Positions 15,612-24,829 of a stretch of 34,136 bases of DNA are shown here, in pieces (position 1 is the first letter of the stretch; every line of letters begins with the position of its first letter). A program made the position numbers and the translations under genes. The notes beneath the pieces were generated by a model. It worked only from the letters and a program-made list of their open reading frames with translations. It made no database searches and was not told the DNA's origin. The stretch is from Microseira wollei NIES-4236. Lineage in GTDB: Bacteria; Cyanobacteriota; Cyanobacteriia; Cyanobacteriales; Aerosakkonemataceae. The stretch covers positions 1-34,136 of the forward strand of contig NZ_BLAY01000110.1 in the NCBI RefSeq assembly GCF_020521235.1, written 5' to 3'.

Positions 15612-18600
15612 CGCTGTAAGGTTGAGTTAATTCGATGATTATATCCATACGAAAGTTATCGACTAAATAGGTTAAAGCTTTGGTAATATTTGACAGGGTG
15701 GCGGGAATCTGCTGGAGCAACTCTATAATTTGCTGGTCGTCGATTTCCAAGGCGGCTTGGTGCAGTGCGACGATCCAGTTTCTGGGCATACAGCTCAAGT
15801 CTTCGCTGGTGAGTGATTGAGACTGTGCTGAAAAACGACCGTTTGAGGCCAAGGAACGATTTTCTTGGTAGACATATAACACTCCTAAATGTTGAGCCAT
15901 TTTTTCAAACAGAATTTCTTCTTGAAAAGGTTTGCAGATAAAGTCATCGCAGCCTGCATTTAAGATAGCCAATCGCTGCTCTTCAAAGGCGCTGGCGGTG
16001 AGGGCGATGATTTTAGTATTTTTTGCTTTGGGATGGCGTTTAATTTCCCCCGTTGCCGTATAGCCGTCCATCACGGGCATTTCCATATCCATCAAGATCA
16101 GATTGGGTTGCCAATTTTCCCAGACTGTGAGTCCTTGTTGTCCATTTTCGGCTTCTCTGACTTCAAATCCCAAGGGGGCGAGCAGTTCCAGGAGCAGTTG
16201 GCGATTTGCTAAGACATCTTCGACGACGAGGATGCGATATTTTGGCTGATTTGGTTCTAACCCAATCACCCGTCGCGGGTCAGAGAGCGTGCTTTCCGGT
16301 GCTTCGGATAGCACAGTTGCTTGAATATTAAATGTAAAGGTGCTGCCAATGCCTTGTTGACTCGTGACGCCAATCTCTCCTCCCATCAATTTGACAAATT
16401 GCTGGCTAATGGGTAACCCTAAGCCAGTGCCTTCCATCGACTGGCGTCCGATTTGGCTTTGCACGAAGGGTTTAAAGATGGTGGAGAGTTCTTCTGGTGC
16501 TATGCCGGGACCTGTGTCTTCGACGTTAAACCAAAGCGTCACGCGATCTGAGTCCAGAGGGGCATTTGAATCTATATTCTCCTCTGCTCCCCATCTCCCC
16601 TGCTCCTCTGCTCCCGGAGTCCCCTGCTCCAGAGCTGTTTTGACTCGCAGTTTTACGCTGCCAGAGGTGGTAAATTTGATGGCGTTGCCGAGCAGGTTAA
16701 TTAAAACTTGACGCAGTTTGCTTTCGTCGGTTTTTACGTACTGTGGCAGTTGGGGGGCGCGTTCAAATTTCAATTCTAAGCCTTTGGATTTGGCTTTGAG
16801 TTGGAACATGTCTTCGATGGCGGTGAGTAGGCGATATAAATCGAAGCAATTTTCATTGAGTGCAATTTGACCGGCTTCTATTTTAGACATTGATAAAATG
16901 TCGTTGATCAGGTCTAGCAAATGCTCGCCGCTGCGATTGATGATTGCCAGATGTTCGCGCTCACCCTGTTCTAGGGAGTCGCTGCGGGCGAGCAGCTGGC
17001 TGAAGCCCAGGATGGCGTTGAGTGGGGTTCTGAGTTCGTGGCTCATGCGGGCGAGGAATTGGCTTTTAGCTTTGTTGGCGGCGTCGGCGGCTTCTTTAGC
17101 GAGCTTTAATTGGGTGAGTAATTCTGCCTGCTGCAAGGCGACTCCCAACTGGTTGCCTATTTGCACGACGATGTTGATTTCTGCGGCTGACCACAGGCGG
17201 GGGCCGGTATTTTGATAGGTTGCTAAGAGTCCCCAAAGTTTATTACCGCAGAAAATGGGGACGGTGATGTAGGCTTTGGCTTGAAATGTTTCTAACAGTT
17301 CGATGTAACAATTGCTGAATCCGGCTTGATAAATGTCTGAAACGCAGAGGTATTTTTCCCCTTGGTTGTAGATGCCGCCTCCTGTGCGCTGTAGGTAGGT
17401 ATCTTCTACCAAGTTATCGGGGCTGTCCCATAGTTTGACGATGCATCTGGGGGATTCTAAAACTGCTTGTGTAAAATCGGGGTGTTCTGGGTCTAGCTGG
17501 ACTACGGGAACCCAGCCGCTGCCGATGGACTCGGCGACGAAGTTGCCGCTCCAGTCGTTGTTGAAGCGATAGATGATGACGCGATCGCTCCCCACCACCT
17601 GCCTTAATTCTTCCGTCGTGGCGCGGAAAATTGTTTCTATATCCAAACTTTGGCGCATTCGTTCGATCGCTTTGGCGATCGCTCGTTCCCGTTCCGCACT
17701 TTCCCGCAATGCCTCTTGCGCTTGTTGCCGTTCTGTGATATCAACTGCCATCGATGCGCCGCCGATGGCGTTGCCGCTTTCATCGATCAATGCCGTGTTA
17801 TACCATTCGCAGATCGCGATTCTGCCATCTTTGGTAATGTTCTCGCTGATACTGCAAGTTGCGCCGCGTTGATACAGTAGGTCTGGCGTTGCTAAGTTGA
17901 TTTGCTGTTGGAGGGTAGAGGGGGTGAGTAGGTCAATCAAATTCTGACCGATGGCTTCAGTCTGAGAGTAGCCAAAAATCTCAGCTGCGGCGGAATTCCA
18001 GGCAATAATTTTACCGTCGTTATTCCATTCGATCACGGCGATCGGGGTTTGCTGGACTAAAAATGCGATTCTTTGTTGGGATTCCAACAGAAGTGCTTCG
18101 TTGAATTTGCGATCGCTCACATCGATCATCACCCCATGCCAAATTATTCCTCCCTGGGAACCAGGCTCAGCCTGGGAACCAGGCTCAGCCTGGGAACCAG
18201 GCTCAGCCTGGGAACCAGGGACAGCCTGGGAACCAGGCTCAGCCTGGGAACCAGGGACAGCCTGGGAACCAGGCAGGCGTTCGGGGCGAGAAGTTGCTTG
18301 CACCCACTTGATTTGACCTGATGGGTAAATCAGCCGTCCTTCCCAGGTAAAAGGGGTTAAGGTTTGGGCGCTATGAGCGATCGCATCGATCAAGCTTTGT
18401 CTGTCATTTGGATGAACTTGCTCGAAGCCTAGCGCTGCATTTTCTAATAGCTGTTGGGGTTCTAATTCGTAAATTTCTCGGCATCCGGAACTGACATAAG
18501 CAAAACTATAAGAGCCATCGGGATGGAGCAGAAATTCATAAATCAGTCCCGGTACGCTGGCGGTTAATTTTTGCAATCTGGCTTCGCTTTGCCGTAAGGC

Positions 18601-21600
18601 TTCGTCTGTGGCTTTGCGATCGCTGGTGTCTATTAGCACCCCATGCCAGAGGATATCGCCGTTATCGCAGGGTTCTGGTTTGGCAGCGCCTTGAATCCAT
18701 TTTTGTTTTCCGGATGGGGTAGAAATCAGCCCTTCCCAAAACCAAGGTTCTAAAGTTCGGGCGCTAGTGGCGATAGATTCGTGGAGCTTTTGTCGGTCAT
18801 CGGGATGAGCGAGTTGAAAGGCTAATTCTGGATTTTCTATTAGCTGTTCTGGTTCTAATTCGTTAATTTCTTTGCACCCAGAACTGACATAGGCAAAATT
18901 ATAAGACCCATCGGGATGGAGCAGAAATTCATAAAGCATTCCCGGTACGTTATCTGCTAATTTTTGCAACCTGGCTTCGCTTTGCTTTAAAGCAATTTCT
19001 GCTTGTTTGCGGGCGGTGATATCTCTAAGGGTGATCAGATAGGCGGCTTTATGATCCCAGGTAATTCTTAACGCTCGCATTTCAGCGACAATTATTTCAG
19101 AGCAAGGCCGAATAATTTCTATTTCGGTTAATTCGTCGAGCGTTATTGGTAAACCTAACGATGTGTGCAAAACTTCTTCGTAGGATCTGCCGAACAAAGT
19201 GAGGGCGGCGCCATTGACAAACAGGATGCGATCGTTGTCGTCTTGAACGATTAATCCTTCGGATATTGTGGTGACAATTTGCGATAACCGCGCTTCGCTT
19301 TGTTCCAGACAGTTAATTAATGCGGTTTTGACTCGTTCGTCGCGTTTTTTGTCGCTGATATCCCGTCCTTCGGGAATTAGCAGCACGACGTTACCCGCAT
19401 CATCTAAAACGGGTTTTAAAGAAAAGTCAATCGTGGCGATTGTCTTTCCCGCACCCCGGATATCGACTTCGTACCGCACGAATTCACCGCTAGCTGCTAG
19501 TGCAATCGCATCCCGCAGCTGCTGTTGAGTCGGGGTGAGGGAAGAAGACGCGGGGACGGGGGGACGGGGGGACGCGGGGAACTCTTGTGTCAAGCTCGAC
19601 CCTCTCCCTTGTCCCCCATTCGACCCGTCTTCTGTACTCGACCCTCTCGCTTGTCCCCCATTCGACGCGTCTTCTCTACTCGACCCTCTCGCTTGTCCCC
19701 CATTCGACGCGTCTTCTCTACTCGACCCTCTCGCTTGTCTCCCCCTCGACCCGTCTTCTTTACCTACCGTCCACCAGCGAGTTTCCCAATACGGGCGTCC
19801 TACAGCGTCCCTAGACTCAATGCCGCAAAAATCTAACGCTGTCTGGTTGGCTTCTATGAGTGTGCCATCGGGGGTCAGCAGTCCGGTAAATTGAAACGTA
19901 TTGTTAAAGATGGCGCGGAATTTCCGTTCGCTTTCTTGCAGCGCTGACTGGATGTGCTTGCGATCGCTAATATCTTTATGAGTTCCCGTCATCCGCACTG
20001 GGTTGCCCATTTCATCCCGTTCGGTTACCCTGCCGCGGGATATAATCCACTTCCATTCGCCTTCCTTGCTTGCCATGCGAAATTCTACTTCATAGCAGAG
20101 ACTACGCCCTTGCAAGTTCGCCTGCAACGCAGCTAGTGCGGTTGGCAAATCTTCTGGATGTACGAGTCTTTCCCAAGATTGATACCGATCTTCGATTTCC
20201 TCGACTGCATACCCCAGCATGGTTTTCCACTCCGGGCTGTAATAAACTATTCCCGTGTTAATATGCCAATCCCACAATCCTAAACCGCTAGCTTCGATGG
20301 CGAGTTGAAAGCGTTCTTCGCTGATGCGTAACGCTTCTTCTGCTTGTTTGCGCTCAGTAATATCCTGCCCAATCCCGATACAATTCCCATCGGATAGCAG
20401 AATATTCGCCCAGCAAGTATCGATCGCCCTCCCAGAGCGGGTTGTGGTTTTGAAGTCCTGCCATTTCCCAGTTGCTGCCTCCATGAATTCTACAACTCTG
20501 GCGCGGTATTCCGGGTCTTGGTAGCATTCTACTAATAGATTGCGGTTGGCTAACTCTGCCCAAGACCAACCGAGAACAAGTTCTAAATGCCGGTTGGTTA
20601 GTAACATATTGCCCGCCGGATCGTAAAGCATCAGCATCACGGGGATGTTGTCAAAAATTGTTTGCAAAAGTTCTTTTTGCTGGCGCAGTTCCGCTTCGGC
20701 TTGCTTGCGTTGGGTAATATTCGTCGCCGCACCAAGAATTTGCTTTGGTTTCCCGTCTGCGGTTCTGGCGAATAAGGTATCCCGGCTGAAAAACCAAAAA
20801 TACTCGCCATTTTTGTGCCGCATCCGATATTCAAATTCAAAAATATCGCCATCTTTGCCCGTTTCAAATTGTTTGAGATATTCCCGGAAGCGTGCCAAAT
20901 CGTCGGGGTGCATTAAGGTTTGCACTACAGCCGTTCCTATCTGCTTTAAGTCTGACGGGGTGTAGTCAAGAGTTTCATCGATCTCGCGGTTGATATAGAC
21001 ATTTTGCTGCTCTATCAAGTCGTAAACGTACAAAATATTGGGATTTGCTTCGGATAATTTTTGAATAAACCGCTGGCTTTCTTGCAAGGCTTGTTCTATC
21101 TGCTTGCGCTCGGTAATATCGCTGAGGGAGCCAATCATTTCGATGGGGTTTCCAGCTTCATCCCGCACTAACTTAATCGCATCGTATATCCAGCGATAAG
21201 TCCCGTCTTTGTGTAAAAAGCGGTATTCGCTAGCATGATAACCCTGTGCCAATAGCTGGTGTATGTCTGCCCAGACGCGCTCTTTATCTTCCGGGTGCAT
21301 ATGGCTAGCCCAGAAATTATCTGACTCTAAAAATTCTCGCGGTTCGTAACCTAAAAGGGCCGTGACGTTTTTGCTGACAAAGGTAGTGCCGTAGTAGTCG
21401 GTTGTCTTGCAGCTATAAATAACCGATGGGTTGGAGGAAAGTAAATATTCCAGCCGTTCTCTGGCGATTAAAAGTTCTTGTTGAGCCTGCTTTTTCTGGG
21501 TGATATCGCAGAATGTCACCGCCAAGCCATCCCCTAATTTTACCGCGACAACGTGAAACCAAGCCAGTCTTCCTTCAAAGTTGTAGTGAACTTCTCGGCT

Positions 21601-22707
21601 GAAAATTTCTCCTGTTTCAACCACCCGGACATAGTCTTCAAATAGTCCAGTTTCCTCGGTCCACGGCAGTTTTTCTAATAAATATCGCTCGATTAACTTT
21701 TCGGCTTTGATTCCGGCTATTTGTTCCGCTGACGGATTGACTAAAAGAAATTTAAAATCTACTATATTTCCTTGGTTATTTCTCACCGATGCCAACGCTA
21801 CAATCCCGTCTTGGGAACTATCTAATACGCTCGCCAGTAAAGATTTTGATTGCGCCAGTGCTTCGCTTGTTTTCACCAACTCGCTGACATCGGTATGGGA
21901 GAAAATCATCCGCACCACCTGCCCGCTTTCATCTTTGAGATGTATGGCTCGCACGAGAATATGCACCGTTGAACCGTTTTTATGATAAAATCTTTGTGTC
22001 GTCGTAAATTCTTTCACTCGACCGGCATTATAAGCCTCGATCAGGTTTAAGGCGGCATTTTTATCTTCTGCAAATATTAATTGTTCCCAAGAGGAAAATT
22101 GCTCGTAAATTTCATCTTCCTCGTAGCCGAGCATTTCTTTCCAGCGGGGGGAGAAGTAAACTTCGCCTGTTTGTAAATTCCATTCCCAAAAGCCGTCGTT
22201 CGAGGCGCACAAAACTAATTCCAAACTGTCTTTAGTTTCTTGCAGTTCTGCTTGTGCAGCGTTGCGAATCTGAATTTCTTCTTGGAGTACTTGATTTTTT
22301 AGTTCTAGTTGCTTTTGCAGGATTTGGATTTCGAGATGATTTTCGATCCGGGCTAAAACTTCTTCGACTTGAAAGGGTTTGGTAATATAATCGACGCCGC
22401 CGACTTTAAAGGCTTTAACTTTGTCGGTGGCTTCATCTAACACGCTCAAGAAAATGACTGGAATATCCCTGGTTTGCTCGTTAGCTTTGAGCCTTTTACA
22501 GACTTCAAATCCGGTCATTTCTGGCATGATAATATCGAGCAAAATTAAGTCGGGAGGGGAAGATTTGGCTGCATTCAATGCCAGTTGTCCAGAGATAGCC
22601 CGCTGGACTTTATACCCGCGCTGAGTCAGAATATTGGACAAACACCGCAGGTTGCTGGGTTGGTCGTCAACCACTAAAATTTTGAAGGTTTGATTATCAA
22701 TTGTCAT
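15595..22707 (-). CDS. Giant hybrid kinase REC-11xPAS-GAF-HisKA-HATPase-REC
   Basis: 2370 aa, no membrane segment. Order: receiver (about 8-125, Asp58); eleven PAS or PAS-like domains (starts near 165, 290, 415, 545, 680, 800, 930, 1139, 1245, 1375, 1540), several with the PAS_3-type ending W....GRVTERDEMG; GAF (about 1690-1850); HisKA (His1890 in MSHELRTPL); HATPase_c (about 1990-2130, DTGPGI, GTGLGLPI); receiver (about 2150-2275, LILMDMEMP); helical tail (about 2300-2370). The GAF is of the phytochrome/cyanobacteriochrome-like class and has Cys1800 in DIYQAGFSNCYIELLE, at the canonical bilin-attachment position but followed by Tyr instead of His. Repeat-derived inserts lie at about 980-1057 (PAS 7), 1477-1519 (PAS 10) and 2025-2050 (HATPase loop). 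PAS 9 and 10 are near-duplicates. It is a probable multi-input sensor starting a phosphorelay to the downstream cyclases (inference). Confidence 0.93.
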   Translation of the reverse strand: MTIDNQTFKILVVDDQPSNLRCLSNILTQRGYKVQRAISGQLALNAAKSSPPDLILLDIIMPEMTGFEVCKRLKANEQTRDIPVIFLSVLDEATDKVKAFKVGGVDYITKPFQVEEVLARIENHLEIQILQKQLELKNQVLQEEIQIRNAAQAELQETKDSLELVLCASNDGFWEWNLQTGEVYFSPRWKEMLGYEEDEIYEQFSSWEQLIFAEDKNAALNLIEAYNAGRVKEFTTTQRFYHKNGSTVHILVRAIHLKDESGQVVRMIFSHTDVSELVKTSEALAQSKSLLASVLDSSQDGIVALASVRNNQGNIVDFKFLLVNPSAEQIAGIKAEKLIERYLLEKLPWTEETGLFEDYVRVVETGEIFSREVHYNFEGRLAWFHVVAVKLGDGLAVTFCDITQKKQAQQELLIARERLEYLLSSNPSVIYSCKTTDYYGTTFVSKNVTALLGYEPREFLESDNFWASHMHPEDKERVWADIHQLLAQGYHASEYRFLHKDGTYRWIYDAIKLVRDEAGNPIEMIGSLSDITERKQIEQALQESQRFIQKLSEANPNILYVYDLIEQQNVYINREIDETLDYTPSDLKQIGTAVVQTLMHPDDLARFREYLKQFETGKDGDIFEFEYRMRHKNGEYFWFFSRDTLFARTADGKPKQILGAATNITQRKQAEAELRQQKELLQTIFDNIPVMLMLYDPAGNMLLTNRHLELVLGWSWAELANRNLLVECYQDPEYRARVVEFMEAATGKWQDFKTTTRSGRAIDTCWANILLSDGNCIGIGQDITERKQAEEALRISEERFQLAIEASGLGLWDWHINTGIVYYSPEWKTMLGYAVEEIEDRYQSWERLVHPEDLPTALAALQANLQGRSLCYEVEFRMASKEGEWKWIISRGRVTERDEMGNPVRMTGTHKDISDRKHIQSALQESERKFRAIFNNTFQFTGLLTPDGTLIEANQTALDFCGIESRDAVGRPYWETRWWTVGKEDGSRGRQARGSSREDASNGGQARGSSREDASNGGQARGSSTEDGSNGGQGRGSSLTQEFPASPRPPVPASSSLTPTQQQLRDAIALAASGEFVRYEVDIRGAGKTIATIDFSLKPVLDDAGNVVLLIPEGRDISDKKRDERVKTALINCLEQSEARLSQIVTTISEGLIVQDDNDRILFVNGAALTLFGRSYEEVLHTSLGLPITLDELTEIEIIRPCSEIIVAEMRALRITWDHKAAYLITLRDITARKQAEIALKQSEARLQKLADNVPGMLYEFLLHPDGSYNFAYVSSGCKEINELEPEQLIENPELAFQLAHPDDRQKLHESIATSARTLEPWFWEGLISTPSGKQKWIQGAAKPEPCDNGDILWHGVLIDTSDRKATDEALRQSEARLQKLTASVPGLIYEFLLHPDGSYSFAYVSSGCREIYELEPQQLLENAALGFEQVHPNDRQSLIDAIAHSAQTLTPFTWEGRLIYPSGQIKWVQATSRPERLPGSQAVPGSQAEPGSQAVPGSQAEPGSQAEPGSQAEPGSQGGIIWHGVMIDVSDRKFNEALLLESQQRIAFLVQQTPIAVIEWNNDGKIIAWNSAAAEIFGYSQTEAIGQNLIDLLTPSTLQQQINLATPDLLYQRGATCSISENITKDGRIAICEWYNTALIDESGNAIGGASMAVDITERQQAQEALRESAERERAIAKAIERMRQSLDIETIFRATTEELRQVVGSDRVIIYRFNNDWSGNFVAESIGSGWVPVVQLDPEHPDFTQAVLESPRCIVKLWDSPDNLVEDTYLQRTGGGIYNQGEKYLCVSDIYQAGFSNCYIELLETFQAKAYITVPIFCGNKLWGLLATYQNTGPRLWSAAEINIVVQIGNQLGVALQQAELLTQLKLAKEAADAANKAKSQFLARMSHELRTPLNAILGFSQLLARSDSLEQGEREHLAIINRSGEHLLDLINDILSMSKIEAGQIALNENCFDLYRLLTAIEDMFQLKAKSKGLELKFERAPQLPQYVKTDESKLRQVLINLLGNAIKFTTSGSVKLRVKTALEQGTPGAEEQGRWGAEENIDSNAPLDSDRVTLWFNVEDTGPGIAPEELSTIFKPFVQSQIGRQSMEGTGLGLPISQQFVKLMGGEIGVTSQQGIGSTFTFNIQATVLSEAPESTLSDPRRVIGLEPNQPKYRILVVEDVLANRQLLLELLAPLGFEVREAENGQQGLTVWENWQPNLILMDMEMPVMDGYTATGEIKRHPKAKNTKIIALTASAFEEQRLAILNAGCDDFICKPFQEEILFEKMAQHLGVLYVYQENRSLASNGRFSAQSQSLTSEDLSCMPRNWIVALHQAALEIDDQQIIELLQQIPATLSNITKALTYLVDNFRMDIIIELTQPYSDEPPN
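16560..16630 (-). repeat. In-frame insert in HATPase loop of the giant kinase
   Basis: On the coding strand, GGAGCAGGGGACTCC is followed by GGAGCAGAGGAGCAGGGGAG and a GGGGAGCAGAGGAG copy. It encodes Gly/Ala/Glu-rich residues (QGTPGAEEQGRWGAEEN) between LRVKTALE and LWFNVEDTGPG. It is similar in type to the insert in the plus-strand GAF-PAS kinase. Confidence 0.7.
18153..18274. repeat. 18-bp tandem repeat, about 7 copies, in frame
   Basis: Seven copies (the last partial) of CCTGGGAACCAGGCTCAG, with GGGACAG variants, begin at 18153, 18171, 18189, 18207, 18225, 18243 and 18261. Each unit contains the palindrome CCTGGGAACCAGG-like core. On the coding strand they give a GSQAEP/GSQAVP hexapeptide repeat inside PAS 10 of the giant kinase. 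Copies are nearly identical, so the array is recent or kept homogeneous. Confidence 0.92.
19535..19765 (-). repeat. In-frame repeat block with 42-bp units in PAS 7
   Basis: About three near-identical 42-bp units on the plus strand (core CTCGACCCTCTCGCTTGTC then CCCCATTCGACGCGTCTTCT), preceded by GGGGACGGGGGGACG units. Translated on the minus strand as ARGSSREDASNGGQ repeats between YWETRWWTVG and a PRPPVPASSS stretch. The same unit occurs at 7678 inside another kinase, read on the other strand. Confidence 0.88.
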
Positions 22708-22747
22708 GGGTTTAACTGCGAGTTTGGATTTGACCCCGAATGCTGAA

Positions 22748-24766
22748 TTATTTTATAATTGAGTGAGTGAGTCTCACTATTATATCGAGGCGAAAATCAT
22801 CAAGTAAATCCCTTAAAGCCTTGGCTAGAGGGGTATAAGATTCGGGTATTTGCTCGATCAGCTGAGCCACCAACTCTTCATCGACTTCGTTAGCAGCCTG
22901 ATAGAGCTGTGCGATCCAAGTTTGTGGCATTTGAGCGAGTTGCTGAAGCAAAAGCTTGACGGGTTTTTCACTAGCATAATAACGTTTGCGAGAATAAGCG
23001 AGGGTTGATTGAGGTAAATCTTCGTAAACATAGCGCAGGCCCAGGTATTCAGCCATCTTTGCAAAAATTAACTGTTCGGGAAAAGGTTTGCGGACAAAAT
23101 CATCGCAACCTGCTGCCAGGATTTCCCCTCGTCGCTCTTCAAAGGCACTGGCAGTCAGGGCAATAATGATGGTTTGGCAAGGGGAAGAAGAAGCGGCGAC
23201 GGGGAGAGGGGGAGACGCACAGAAAGTCCCCTTGTCCTCTGCTGCAAAATCTCTCTCCCGCAATCTAATTTGTTTGCTTGCTTCCATACCATCCATCACT
23301 GGCATCCGGGTATCGAGCCAAATCAGGTGCGGTCGCCACTTTTCCCACAGTTCGAGAGCTTGCTCGCCATTTTCAGCTTCTTTGACCTCAAAACCAATCG
23401 GTTCGAGCAATTTAACCATCAGCAGGCGGTTTTCTTTCGTGTCGTCAACCACGAGAATTCGGTAAGTTATTTGATTGGGTTCTAAACCAATCACCCGTTG
23501 CAGGGGTTCGGTGATAATTTCAGCGGGTTTTGCTAGCTGCGCTGGGATATTAAATTTAAAAATTGTTCCCTGACCAAAAACGCTGCTGACTGTAATTTTT
23601 CCTGCCATTAATTCCACGTAACTGCGGGTAATGGTTAAACCAAGACCCGTGCCTTCAACGGCTTTTTTCCCTGCTTCTGCTTGGACGAAGGCATCAAACA
23701 AGCTATACAGTTCTGCCGGGGCAATACCGCAGCCTGTGTCTTCTACTTCAAATATTAGTTGGTAATGGCGTTCCCCGGCAGAGCCAGGGAACGAGGGTAA
23801 TTGGTCATTGGTAATTGGTGGTTCTTGCCGAGCGGGTGACCGATCGCCCAATACGGCTTGCACGCGCAAGGTGACGCTGCCATAGGATGTAAATTTAATT
23901 GCGTTTCCCAGCAGGTTGGTTAAACAAACGCGCAATTTTTTTTCATCGGTTTTGACGAATTGGGGAACGTCTGGACTGACTAAAAAATTTAAAATCAAGT
24001 TTTTTTGTTCGCATTTAATTTGAAACATTTCTTCCAGGGTATCGAGCAGGCGATACAGGTCAAAGCTGGTTTCGTAAAGACCGATAATCCCGGCTTCGAT
24101 TTTGGAAAAATCCAAAACATCGTTAATTAAGTCGAGTAAATGTTCGCCGCTGCGGCTAATAATTCGCAGATTTTCTACTTGTTCGGAACTGAGGTGGCGA
24201 TCGCGCAACAAAACTTGAGTAAACCCAAGGATAGCATTGAGCGGTGTTCTGAGTTCGTGACTCATGTTGGCGACGAATTGACTTTTTGCTTTGGAAGCAG
24301 CTGCGGCGGCTTCTTCGGCTTTTCTGCGATCTACAATTTCTTGTTGTAGTTGTTCATTTTGGGTTAGGAGTTGTTTTTGCAGCCGTTTAATTGTGAGTTG
24401 ATGTTCAACTCTCGCCAAAACTTCTTCTACTTGAAACGGTTTTGTGATATAATCCACTCCCCCAATTTCAAAGGCTTTGACTTTATCCAAAACTTCATCT
24501 AAGGCGCTAATAAAAATGACTGGGATTTCCTTGGTTTGGGGGTCGGCTTTTAATTGCTCGCAGACTTCATAGCCGGATAGGTCGGGCATTTTAATATCGA
24601 GTAATATTAAATCGGGGGGAGCCGATTTGGCGGCGCGGATTGCCATTGTTCCCTTAATGACGCCTCGGACTTTATAGCCGCGATCGCTTAAAGTTGCGGA
24701 TAACACTTGCAGGTTTTCTGGGGTGTCATCAACGATTAATATATTGCCTTTGTTATCTTCGGTCAT
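22748..24766 (-). CDS. Hybrid kinase REC-HisKA-HATPase-REC
   Basis: 672 aa, soluble. Domains: receiver (about 5-125, LILLDIKMPDLSGYEVC, ITKPFQ); coiled coil; HisKA (about 160-225, His170 in MSHELRTPLNAILGF); HATPase_c (about 270-400, LTNLLGNAIKF, DTGCGI, GTGLGLTI); receiver (about 434-590, LIWLDTRMPVMDG, ALTASAF); C-terminal helical tail (about 605-672). Inserts break the HATPase loop (about 302-333) and the second receiver between helix 3 and strand 4 (about 507-531). It lacks a sensory domain, so its input must come through the N-terminal receiver or a partner. The middle gene of the operon, it starts after a heptamer array and ends 40 bp before the giant kinase ATG. It has no Hpt. Confidence 0.92.
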   Translation of the reverse strand: MTEDNKGNILIVDDTPENLQVLSATLSDRGYKVRGVIKGTMAIRAAKSAPPDLILLDIKMPDLSGYEVCEQLKADPQTKEIPVIFISALDEVLDKVKAFEIGGVDYITKPFQVEEVLARVEHQLTIKRLQKQLLTQNEQLQQEIVDRRKAEEAAAAASKAKSQFVANMSHELRTPLNAILGFTQVLLRDRHLSSEQVENLRIISRSGEHLLDLINDVLDFSKIEAGIIGLYETSFDLYRLLDTLEEMFQIKCEQKNLILNFLVSPDVPQFVKTDEKKLRVCLTNLLGNAIKFTSYGSVTLRVQAVLGDRSPARQEPPITNDQLPSFPGSAGERHYQLIFEVEDTGCGIAPAELYSLFDAFVQAEAGKKAVEGTGLGLTITRSYVELMAGKITVSSVFGQGTIFKFNIPAQLAKPAEIITEPLQRVIGLEPNQITYRILVVDDTKENRLLMVKLLEPIGFEVKEAENGEQALELWEKWRPHLIWLDTRMPVMDGMEASKQIRLRERDFAAEDKGTFCASPPLPVAASSSPCQTIIIALTASAFEERRGEILAAGCDDFVRKPFPEQLIFAKMAEYLGLRYVYEDLPQSTLAYSRKRYYASEKPVKLLLQQLAQMPQTWIAQLYQAANEVDEELVAQLIEQIPESYTPLAKALRDLLDDFRLDIIVRLTHSIIK
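23175..23250 (-). repeat. In-frame insert in the second receiver of the 672-aa kinase
   Basis: The plus strand reads GGGGAAGAAGAAGCGGCGACGGGGAGAGGG, cut here as two purine-rich blocks, then GAAAGTCCCCTTGTCC. It encodes about 25 residues (DKGTFCASPPLPVAASSS region) between RLRERDF and IIIALTASAFEE. The equivalent loops of the sister kinases are only about 8 residues (HPKAKNTK, HLKGQAT). Confidence 0.7.
23769..23840 (-). repeat. Palindrome plus heptamers in HATPase loop of the 672-aa kinase
   Basis: The near-perfect hairpin CGTTCCCCGGCAGAGCCAGG then GAACG (23769-23793) is followed by GGTAATTGGTCATTGGTAATT heptamers, cut here at 21 bases by spacing variants. Translated as PPITNDQLPSFPGSAGERH between LRVQAVLGD and QLIFEVEDTGCG. 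Both parts are typical intergenic repeats now inside a coding region. Confidence 0.8.
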
Positions 24767-24769
24767 GGG

Positions 24770-24819
24770 GAATTGCTAATTGCTAATTGCTAATTGCTAA
24801 TTGGTAATGGGGAATTGGG
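24770..24819. repeat. Heptamer array (AATTGCT) between operon genes
   Basis: Four to five copies of AATTGCT followed by GGTAATG and GGGAATTGG, filling most of the 63-bp gap and replacing a recognisable ribosome site directly upstream of the 672-aa kinase start. Confidence 0.8.
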
Positions 24820-24829
24820 ATTTGCTGTT

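Noticed and set aside
18153-18274. Regular short repeats that could suggest a CRISPR array
   Set aside because: The 18-bp units are directly adjacent with no spacers, and they lie in frame inside a kinase gene.
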